Positions 58,098 through 64,000 of a DNA stretch of 64,000 bases are shown here, one piece after another (the first letter of the stretch is position 1; each line of letters opens with the position of its first letter). Origin of the DNA: Halobacillus massiliensis (GTDB lineage Bacteria; Bacillota; Bacilli; Bacillales; Halobacillaceae); NCBI RefSeq assembly GCF_900166625.1, contig NZ_LT800499.1, positions 3,367,676-3,431,675 on the forward strand, read 5' to 3'. Below the pieces are notes generated by a model. That model searched no databases. It saw only the letters and a program-made list of their open reading frames with translations, and had not been told where the DNA came from. The position numbers were made by a program, and so were the translations under genes.

Positions 58098-59678
58098 TTA
58101 TTTCACCATCTTATCCTCGCCTTTCCACAATTCTTTTCTAAGCTTAACTTTTTGAATTTTACCTGAAGCGGTCTTAGGTAATTCTTTCACAAAGGAAAAA
58201 CTTTTCGGTACTTTAAAATGAGCGAGTTTTTCCCGGCAATAGAAGGTCAGTTCTTCTTCAGACAGCGAATGTCCTTCACGGATAACAATCACCCCATGCG
58301 GAACTTCCCCCCATTTTTCGTGCGGTGCTGCAATCACAGCTGTTTCTAAAACAGACGGATGGTCATAGAGAACGCCTTCCACTTCAATAGAAGAAATATT
58401 TTCCCCGCCGCTGATAATAACATCTTTCTTACGGTCCACAATTTCAATAAAGCCTCTTTCATCTACAACAGCCATATCTCCGGTAAACAGCCAGCCATCC
58501 CGGATGGTCTCATTTGTCGCCTCGGGATTTTTATAATATCCTTCCATTACATTGTTGGAACGAGTGGCAATTTCCCCGATTGTTTTTCCATCGTGAGGAA
58601 CTTCTTCTCCTAACTCGTCCAGGACTTTGACCGTGGAACCTATCATGGAATACCCGGTTTTTGCTTTAAGCCTATACTGTTCTTCCTTAGGTAAGCCTGT
58701 CTCTGAAGAGCGGGGAATCGTTGTTGTAATTAGCGGGGTTATCTCCGTCATTCCATACACTTGAATGAATTCCCAGCCTAAATCTTCTTCAACTTTTCTT
58801 ACAAAAGCCGGAGGAGGTGCTGACCCGGCAATAACTACTCGAACGTCCTGTTCTATTTCTGGTTGTTCAACTTCATACTGCTCAAAGAGCATATTTAAAA
58901 CAGTAGGAGCCATATGCATAACACTGACTTTATGATCTTTTACTTTTTCTAAAATAAGTTGAGGATCTGTTTTGTGCAGCATTACCTGAGTGGCTCCATT
59001 CATCGTGTAATAAAATGGAGACCCCCATCCATTCACATGGAACATCGGCAGGACGTGGAGTAACGTATCTGAATCTGACACTCGTAAATGGTGCATCGTT
59101 GATAAAGCGTGCAGATAATTAGAACGGTGGGAAAGTAAAACGCCTTTAGGATTTCCTGTCGTTCCGCTCGTATAAAGAAGGCTGGCGATATCTGTTTCCT
59201 CCAATGGTACTCTGCTCACTGGTTCTGAAGAAAACTGTTTTCTCCAGTTGTCATAGTTTTCATAACCGTCTTTTGCTTCCCCATGGATAATTACTTTTTC
59301 AAGTAAAGGGATATCAGAAATCACCGATTCAACAAGCGGGTAAAGATCTTTATCTACAAATAATACTTTACTTTCACTATGAGTCAGAATAAACTTGTAG
59401 TCTTCTGGTTTCAGCCTAGTGTTTAAGGGGGTCATTATGCCGCCTACTTGAAAGACGCCATAAAAACCTTCTAGCATCTCCATCGTATTTGGAGCTAAAT
59501 AAGCGACTTTATCCCCTTTATTAATACCGAGTTCATCCAGCCCACGAGAAAGCTGATTCACCCGGTCATTGAGCTGTTTGTATGTTATTGTCTGATCATC
59601 ACCAATAATGGCGGCTTTCCCACCGTATAAGTCTACTGCCCTGTCCAGACAATCTGTTAATACTAATGGCACATGCAT
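58098..59678 (-). CDS. AMP-dependent acyl-CoA synthetase (fatty acid-CoA ligase)
   Basis: A 526-residue adenylate-forming enzyme that activates a carboxylic acid with ATP and transfers it to CoA. The P-loop-like motif LLYTSGTTGNPKGVLLSH (near 168-185), the A5 motif VYGMTEITPL, A7 LFTGDMAV, A8 FIEIVDRKKDVIISGGENISSIEVE, and A10 lysine in PKTASGKIQKVKLRKEL are complete. The substrate is likely a medium- or long-chain or aromatic acid; it resembles the DitJ/LcfA-like ligases of bacilli. GGAGGGGATGG precedes ATG 59678. Alone in its transcription unit. Confidence 0.92.
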   Translation of the reverse strand: MHVPLVLTDCLDRAVDLYGGKAAIIGDDQTITYKQLNDRVNQLSRGLDELGINKGDKVAYLAPNTMEMLEGFYGVFQVGGIMTPLNTRLKPEDYKFILTHSESKVLFVDKDLYPLVESVISDIPLLEKVIIHGEAKDGYENYDNWRKQFSSEPVSRVPLEETDIASLLYTSGTTGNPKGVLLSHRSNYLHALSTMHHLRVSDSDTLLHVLPMFHVNGWGSPFYYTMNGATQVMLHKTDPQLILEKVKDHKVSVMHMAPTVLNMLFEQYEVEQPEIEQDVRVVIAGSAPPPAFVRKVEEDLGWEFIQVYGMTEITPLITTTIPRSSETGLPKEEQYRLKAKTGYSMIGSTVKVLDELGEEVPHDGKTIGEIATRSNNVMEGYYKNPEATNETIRDGWLFTGDMAVVDERGFIEIVDRKKDVIISGGENISSIEVEGVLYDHPSVLETAVIAAPHEKWGEVPHGVIVIREGHSLSEEELTFYCREKLAHFKVPKSFSFVKELPKTASGKIQKVKLRKELWKGEDKMVK

Positions 59679-59773
59679 CGTTTACCATCCCCTCCCAGTA
59701 AAGCGGTTACATTTAAGTTTATAGAAAATTCTGTTATATATCAAACTATTGTTACATAACAGTCCTTCTTTAT

Positions 59774-59806
59774 AAAAAAATGCAGGAAACTGAAAGTTCC
59801 CTGCAT
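59774..59806 (-). terminator. Terminator of the 98-residue membrane protein gene
   Basis: Minus-strand stem ATGCAGGGAACT/AGTTTCCTGCAT with a TTC loop followed by seven T. Confidence 0.9.
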
Positions 59807-59814
59807 GCCTTATC

Positions 59815-60111
59815 CTACATTCCGCCAATCCCGACAGCAATAAGCATAATATAAACCATTACGAGAAAAGCGCCAAAGTTAAGTATAATGAACAGCCATT
59901 TTAAAAATCCGGTTCCCTTAAAAGCAATAAGACCTGCCGCTAATGGGAAAAGAATCATGAGTATAACAGCAACTCTTCCAATACCCCAATAGTTGAAACC
60001 AGCCACCATTAGAGAAAACATAATGAGAAAGATGACAAATAAAACGAGTGAAATTATATTAAATTTTTTTCTTCGCTGTGTATCATCATTAAAGCTATAT
60101 CCGTTTAACAT
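59815..60111 (-). CDS. Small three-helix membrane protein of unknown function
   Basis: A 98-residue protein with a polar start (MLNGYSFNDDTQRRKKFN) and helices near 19-40, 45-63 and 70-94; the basic QRRKK stretch suggests an inside N-terminus. A GGGGGTAAC stretch lies before ATG 60111. No family recognised. Confidence 0.65.
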   Translation of the reverse strand: MLNGYSFNDDTQRRKKFNIISLVLFVIFLIMFSLMVAGFNYWGIGRVAVILMILFPLAAGLIAFKGTGFLKWLFIILNFGAFLVMVYIMLIAVGIGGM

Positions 60112-60226
60112 AGTTACCCCCCTAAAACAAACTGCCTTTTTTATTATAAGGGTATTCTCTCATTTCAAAAAGTGTAGATTTACGTAAATCTGCAGCTAAT
60201 TTTTGTAAAGTAAAAACTATGGATGA

Positions 60227-60724
60227 CTAGCTTTGGATAATCTTGCACATATAATATTCATCGATAAACGATTGATTGATTTTAAGAGAATCTTTTTTAA
60301 TCCCTTCAATTTCAAATCCTGCTTTTTTATATAGATGAACAGCTGAAGTATTTTTAACAGCGGTCGTTAATTCCAGACGATGAATATTTTTTGATACTGC
60401 CCAGCTTTCCACAGAATCGAATAGCTGAGTTCCGATTCCACGGCCACGGTATTCCTTAAGCACACCAGCCACCAAGTAGACAGAATGCCGATTGCGTACA
60501 GCCTGGCCTCCCAACCCCATAATATAACCCGCAAGTTTATGATCCATCTCGGCTGCAATAATTACACAATTAGGCAGGTTGAGGATTTTGCTGATCTTCT
60601 CTTCCTCTGACTGGAAATCTCTCTCGCCAGGTTCCATTAACATATATTCAGAATCTCTTTCTACTGCATCGATAAGCTGAAGAAATTCAGGTAAATCTGC
60701 AGTAGTGATTCTTCTAGTTGTCAT
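60227..60724 (-). CDS. GNAT family N-acetyltransferase (RimI-like)
   Basis: A 165-residue acetyltransferase. YLVAGVLKEYRGRGIGTQLFDSVESWA (about 84-110) holds the Q/RxxGxG acetyl-CoA loop, and LTTAVKNTSAVHLYKKAGFEIEGIKKDSL is the C-terminal half with the general-acid Tyr region. Substrate unknown; possibly amino acids or protein N-termini. GGGGAGG precedes ATG 60724. It stands alone. Confidence 0.87.
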   Translation of the reverse strand: MTTRRITTADLPEFLQLIDAVERDSEYMLMEPGERDFQSEEEKISKILNLPNCVIIAAEMDHKLAGYIMGLGGQAVRNRHSVYLVAGVLKEYRGRGIGTQLFDSVESWAVSKNIHRLELTTAVKNTSAVHLYKKAGFEIEGIKKDSLKINQSFIDEYYMCKIIQS

Positions 60725-60903
60725 AAACCTCCCCCCTCTCTTCTTACTCTATTTCTTCATAGATAAACAGAATTCCTCTCCTTTTTACAAACAAATACAA
60801 AGGTTGTCAGGATCCTCAAATATTTCCTGGGAAATGATAAACTTTTCGATTTTTCATGGACATGATAGGATGAGAATATTACATAAGAAGGAGATGGATA
60901 ATT

Positions 60904-61284
60904 ATGTTCAAACCACTATCTACAAATCAAGCACCAGCAGCTATTGGACCATATTCCCAAGCAGTTGAGGTTGACAATCTTCTATTTATTTCGGGCCAGA
61001 TTCCTCTTAATCCTGAAACGATGGAATTTGTATCTGAGGATGTGAAAGAGCAGACAGAGCAGGTTATGAAAAACATCGGGGCGATTCTTAAGGAAGCTGG
61101 GCTGGATTATAAAAATATTGTGAAAGCTGGTATTTTCCTTGATTCTATGGATGACTTTGCGGTTGTTAATGAGGTTTATGCAAGCTTCCTGAGTGAGCCT
61201 TACCCGGCACGAGCAGCCGTTGAAGTTGCCAAGCTGCCAAAAGGCGCTAAAGTTGAAATTGAAGTCATCGCTGTGAAGGGATAA
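60904..61284 (+). CDS. ridA: RidA family enamine/imine deaminase (YabJ-like)
   Basis: A 126-residue protein that hydrolyses reactive enamines and imines released by pyridoxal-phosphate enzymes. The start APAAIGPYSQAVEVDNLLFISGQIPLNP, the conserved Arg in PYPARAAVEVAKLPKGAKVEIEVIAV (near 102-107) and GSQ-like spacing match RidA. The trimer-forming YjgF fold and length fit. AAGGAGATG precedes ATG 60904. Unlike B. subtilis yabJ, it is not in the purR-spoVG region, so it may be a second paralogue. Confidence 0.92.
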   Translation: MFKPLSTNQAPAAIGPYSQAVEVDNLLFISGQIPLNPETMEFVSEDVKEQTEQVMKNIGAILKEAGLDYKNIVKAGIFLDSMDDFAVVNEVYASFLSEPYPARAAVEVAKLPKGAKVEIEVIAVKG

Positions 61285-61329
61285 TCATTCTCGCAGAGAA
61301 GCTGTTTATTACTTCACAGAGAAAGGATA

Positions 61330-61494
61330 GTTCCGTTTATCACGATTAGAGAGAAAGGGGCTTGGAAATCCCTCGCTTTCCGCGGGGAGCCGGTGAGCTA
61401 GCTCGCTGCACTCGCGGATCTCACCTTGGCTCTATCTCCCTGCAGGAGTCTCGCAATTTCCCAGCCCCTTGACCTTAAGTGGTGTACACGGAAT
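61330..61494 (+). repeat. Intergenic palindromic repeat, copy 4 (orientation A)
   Basis: Starts GTTCCGTTTAT, core CCTCGCTTTCCGCGGGGAG, GGTGAGCTAGCTCG, GGATCTCACCTTGGCTCTAT, GCAGGAGTCTCGC; ends ACACGGAATGC. Followed 40 nt later by an inverted copy. Confidence 0.87.
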
Positions 61495-61534
61495 GCCAAG
61501 CTTTTTCGTAAAGTTTTTGATCTAAACAATAAAA

Positions 61535-61704
61535 GTTTCGTTTTTCCTTATTTTCATAAAGGGCCGGGGGAAACGGCGAGACTCCTATGGGAGAGAAGAA
61601 CAGGGTGAGATCCCGGAGGGCTACAAGCCCGAGGAAGCTCACCGTTCGCCCATGGAAAGCGAGCTGTTTCCCCAGGCTCGATTCTCTTTTAAGGTAAACG
61701 AAAC
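61535..61704 (-). repeat. Intergenic palindromic repeat, copy 5 (orientation B, inverted)
   Basis: Perfect 9-bp ends GTTTCGTTT/AAACGAAAC. The core GGCGAGACTCCTATGGGAG ... AGGTGAG-like ... GCTCACCGTTCGCCC ... AAAGCGAG matches the reverse complement of orientation A and copy 2 almost base for base. The 456-nt gap 61285-61740 holds only the two repeats. Confidence 0.85.
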
Positions 61705-61740
61705 AGTCATTTCCCTGTTCTAAACAAGATTAACACCAAC

Positions 61741-61971
61741 TTAATCCTCATCCCTAATGTCACGGTCCTTAGGCAATGGTTCGCTTAAATAGTCGTTTAT
61801 CATTTCCCGGTACTTTTCAATCTGCTGGAAATACGTATCAAACTGCTGCTTGTTGATCAGCTCCTGCTCTCCATCATGAACCGCACGAATCTTGCCTGTT
61901 TGTATTAAACGTTCCACATAAGTGACAGGCACATCAAGGTACTCGGCCGTTTCATTTATTGTTAAATACAT
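61741..61971 (-). CDS. Excisionase-type helix-turn-helix protein
   Basis: A 76-residue protein. The N-terminal MYLTINETAEYLDVPVTYVERLIQTGKIRAVHDGEQELINKQQF forms a MerR/excisionase-like winged helix-turn-helix, followed by a short coiled coil (YFQQIEKYREMINDYL) and an acidic tail. ATG 61971 lies behind AAGGAGAG. No integrase is near, so it is probably a small chromosomal DNA-binding protein. It is divergent from the 151-residue conserved gene, with 73 nt in between that probably hold both promoters. Confidence 0.8.
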   Translation of the reverse strand: MYLTINETAEYLDVPVTYVERLIQTGKIRAVHDGEQELINKQQFDTYFQQIEKYREMINDYLSEPLPKDRDIRDED

Positions 61972-62044
61972 CTCCACTCTCCTTTCTCCCCATTTCCGCT
62001 CCGCCTATGCTATAATAAATCAATTACAAGCGTTGGAGGTTACT

Positions 62045-62500
62045 ATGCTTACTTTTGAAGAAAAACTACGTATTATCGAAGAATTCCCGGAACTCACAAA
62101 AAAGGATATCTCACTTGGGCGAGTGAATTTTCACTTCGAAGAGAGCCTTTATGATAAGAAAAATGTTGTCTACCATCTTCATCCCAACGGTAACGGTTTT
62201 GTATATGGTGCCGAAATAGAGGGAGTTGAAGTCGATGACCGCGGTATGGTCAATATTCGTGATTATGATGAGCACCAGCTTCGCGCTCTTATAAGAGACG
62301 CGATTGATTCACTATCCATGACTCCTGCAGAGAAAGACCCCGTGATGGAGGAATGGCTGAACCGATCCGGTCAGTCCCTCGTATTAATGCGGGAAGAGGA
62401 TGGCTATAATGTCTATGCTGAAGAATCACTGGAAGGCGCGTTTAATTCTTATAAAGAAGCAGCCAACTTCCTGGAACAGGAAGGATTCAGACGTATTTAA
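62045..62500 (+). CDS. Conserved protein of unknown function, 151 residues
   Basis: From ATG 62045 (GGAGG 5 nt upstream) the product starts MLTFEEKLRIIEEFPELTKK and contains a mixed alpha/beta region VVYHLHPNGNGFVYGAEIEGVEVDDRGMVNIRDYDEHQLRALIRDAIDSL, ending in an acidic helix. No catalytic motif is seen. It is cytosolic and very acidic. A TATAAT stands at 62010-62015. I do not recognise a function; such proteins are common single-copy genes in bacilli. Confidence 0.75.
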   Translation: MLTFEEKLRIIEEFPELTKKDISLGRVNFHFEESLYDKKNVVYHLHPNGNGFVYGAEIEGVEVDDRGMVNIRDYDEHQLRALIRDAIDSLSMTPAEKDPVMEEWLNRSGQSLVLMREEDGYNVYAEESLEGAFNSYKEAANFLEQEGFRRI

Positions 62501-62528
62501 AAGGAGCCCTTTTTAAGGCTCCTTTTCT
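62499..62528. terminator. Bidirectional terminator between the 151-residue gene and the histidine kinase
   Basis: Stem AAAGGAGCC/GGCTCCTTT with an 8-nt T-rich loop and T runs on both strands. Confidence 0.85.
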
Positions 62529-63604
62529 TATTGATCAGCGGGCAGTGTAAAGCTGATCGTCGTTCCATTCCCTATTCGGCTGGATGCTTTCATCTTTCCA
62601 TCATGTTCTTCAATAATCCTCTTGGAAACAGGCAGTCCAAGCCCGCTTCCTCCTTCAATGAACTTTTTCGTTTCTTCCGCTTGATAAAACAACTCAAAGA
62701 TATGAGGAAGGTCTTTATCCAAAGTCCCCGGCCCATTGTCTGTAACTTCTACCGTTATCTCACCTTTCTTTTCTTTAAGCAGTATATCTATTTCTTTCTC
62801 TTGTTTATCCATGAACTTCAGACTGTTAGTGATGACATGGACCATCACTCTTCTTAATTGTTCCGTATCTACCTTTGCAAAGTATGGCTTAACTTTATCA
62901 GCTTTAAAGGTGAAGACAATTTCTTCCCATTCTGATTCGAATTCAGCCATAACTTCTATAAGAAACTCACGCATATCAACCCTCTTATATTGAAAAGCCA
63001 ATCGTCCCATGTCTAATTGGGAATGCTGAAACAATTCCTCAATCATCCGCTCAATGACGAGGGTTTTCATATGAATGTTAGCGATAGGTGTCTTCATCTG
63101 CTCAGGAAGGGGGCGCTCTTGTGAGCGGATTTCCTCCACCTGTTCCTTCATATAAGTTACGGGTGCTCTTAAATCATTAGACAAATTGGCAATCAGTTTT
63201 TGCCGATTTTCCAAATATTTTTCCTGTTCTTCATGAGATTCTATCAGTCGCAGCCTCATATCTTCAAAGGAAGCAGACAGCTTTCCTATTTCATCTTTCC
63301 TCATCCGCACAAGTGGCGTGTCCAGCTTTCCTGCACTAATTTCTTTCGAAGCTTCGGTCAGCTTTTTCATCGGTGTAAGCATATTTCTCACCACATAATA
63401 GATAAACAAACCATTTGTAATAAGCAATAACAGCAGCCATCCGGTAAGGTGGATGAGTGTAAAAGTAAGCTGCTGATTTTCTGCAGCGTTCTCACTGAAA
63501 TCAAGCATATATAAAAGAAGGTAGCCTTCAATTATTAAGAATAATAAACTTGGTAAAATGACGATCGCAACGTTCGACCGCATAAACCTTTTCCGAATCG
63601 ACAT
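62528..63604 (-). CDS. Orphan sensor histidine kinase lacking the phospho-acceptor histidine
   Basis: A 358-residue membrane kinase-like protein with helices near 11-33 and 50-71, a HAMP domain (72-125), a DHp segment and a HATPase_c domain. In the H-box the expected His is Asn143 (ANLSNDLRAPVTYMK; codon AAT at 63178-63176, a single-base change from CAT). The ATPase domain is intact: N box HVITNSLKF, G1 DNGPG, F box LFYQAEE and G2 GGSGLGLPVSK. No response regulator is adjacent. It may be a pseudokinase that controls a partner, or an inactivated gene. AAAGGAGCGG precedes ATG 63604. Confidence 0.85.
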   Translation of the reverse strand: MSIRKRFMRSNVAIVILPSLLFLIIEGYLLLYMLDFSENAAENQQLTFTLIHLTGWLLLLLITNGLFIYYVVRNMLTPMKKLTEASKEISAGKLDTPLVRMRKDEIGKLSASFEDMRLRLIESHEEQEKYLENRQKLIANLSNDLRAPVTYMKEQVEEIRSQERPLPEQMKTPIANIHMKTLVIERMIEELFQHSQLDMGRLAFQYKRVDMREFLIEVMAEFESEWEEIVFTFKADKVKPYFAKVDTEQLRRVMVHVITNSLKFMDKQEKEIDILLKEKKGEITVEVTDNGPGTLDKDLPHIFELFYQAEETKKFIEGGSGLGLPVSKRIIEEHDGKMKASSRIGNGTTISFTLPADQ

Positions 63605-63744
63605 GGTTCCCGCTCCTTTTTTTTCCTAATGCTTTTAGCATATACCAAAATAAAGGGAACCGTCTAGCGATTATTAATTGTTTATAATTCCAACGCATAT
63701 AATGCTTTAAGCCCTAACTAAGGATATTGGAGAGGTGGGAATCT

Positions 63745-64000
63745 ATGTATTCATTTGACCAAAGATCATCTTTTCGCCAGCCGACAATCGTTGCATTTGC
63801 TCAGGGAGATGTAAACGGGGATGGAATTCTCGATAATGTTTATCTCACCGGTCAAAAACCAAATGGTACAGAAAATCCATTTACTACGGAAATAACGCTT
63901 GTGGTACAGGATGGGAAAACAAAGGAGTTCTACAGGGTACCTTTAGCTTCCAATGCAGGGTATGAGCCGGCTCTCTTTCTTGGAGACTTCACCGGTGACC
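63745..64000 (+). CDS. VCBS/FG-GAP-like repeat protein, N-terminal part
   Basis: Open to the window end (85 codons). It starts MYSFDQRSSFRQPTIVAFAQ and contains the calcium-binding-like loop GDVNGDGILDNVYLTG (DxNxDGxxD) and again LGDFTGD at the edge, the periodic signature of VCBS/FG-GAP beta-propeller blades. No signal peptide is visible, as in several bacillary proteins of this type. GAGAGGTGGG lies before ATG 63745. Confidence 0.75.
   Translation, partial: MYSFDQRSSFRQPTIVAFAQGDVNGDGILDNVYLTGQKPNGTENPFTTEITLVVQDGKTKEFYRVPLASNAGYEPALFLGDFTGD

Noticed and set aside
61741-61971. Excisionase-like gene as a sign of an integrated element
   Set aside because: No integrase, attachment repeats or phage genes nearby; such small helix-turn-helix proteins occur as ordinary chromosomal genes.

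Overview
The window is ordinary chromosome of a moderately halophilic, spore-forming member of the Bacillaceae, most likely Halobacillus or a close relative. The evidence is the Bacillus-type gene content (ykuK, sppA with its RDD-protein partner, yndM-like, CYP152 P450, YheC/D-type ATP-grasp, a SigO/YvrJ/RsoA trio), strong AGGAGG ribosome sites, moderate GC content, acidic proteins, and a complete pyrroline-5-carboxylate reductase / glutamate kinase / glutamyl-phosphate reductase operon in the order known for osmotic proline synthesis in Halobacillus halophilus. I see no prophage, insertion sequence, CRISPR array, rRNA or tRNA gene.

Layout. 0-8 kb: end of an SDR gene, a flavin oxidoreductase behind a palindromic operator, a frameshifted nucleotidyltransferase, a NERD nuclease-like gene followed by 21-bp tandem repeats that include its stop codon, then the proline operon. 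8-17 kb: an arginine T-box controlling a divergent arginyl-tRNA synthetase and a small kinase, a 14-TM drug exporter with a small membrane partner, ykuK, a lone EutH, and sppA with an RDD protein. 17-28 kb: msrA under a SAM riboswitch, an AIM24 protein, and a long minus-strand block (peptide ABC transporter, cytosolic gamma-glutamyltransferase, two chromate-transporter halves) facing a divergent Lrp regulator. 28-37 kb: small enzymes and transporters, a decayed HepT/MNT pair, a C45 hydrolase and a glutamate dehydrogenase.

37-51 kb: a type I toxin-antitoxin locus not visible to ordinary ORF calling (34-residue toxin and convergent antisense RNA), a YheC/D ATP-grasp gene, a fatty-acid peroxygenase, a second flavin oxidoreductase, a secreted SLH-anchored 5'-nucleotidase with PhoP-box-like repeats, the split sigma-factor trio, cstA, and an unassigned structured RNA. 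51-64 kb: an alpha/beta hydrolase with an acyl-reductase-like partner, an MFS transporter, an APH(6)-like kinase, an acyl-CoA ligase, RidA, a histidine kinase whose phospho-acceptor His is Asn, and the start of a VCBS-like gene.

Two features recur. First, a roughly 165-bp intergenic repeat with 9-bp inverted ends (GTTCCGTTT/AAACGGAAC) occurs at about 39, 43, 50, 56 and 61 kb, and at 39 and 61 kb two copies face each other as inverted pairs. Second, RNA-level control is dense: T-box, SAM riboswitch, type I antitoxin and one unknown candidate. The best candidates for new biology are the 38-kb toxin locus, the structured RNA near 50.7 kb, the inverted repeat pairs, the pseudo-histidine kinase, and the gamma-glutamyl peptide cluster.
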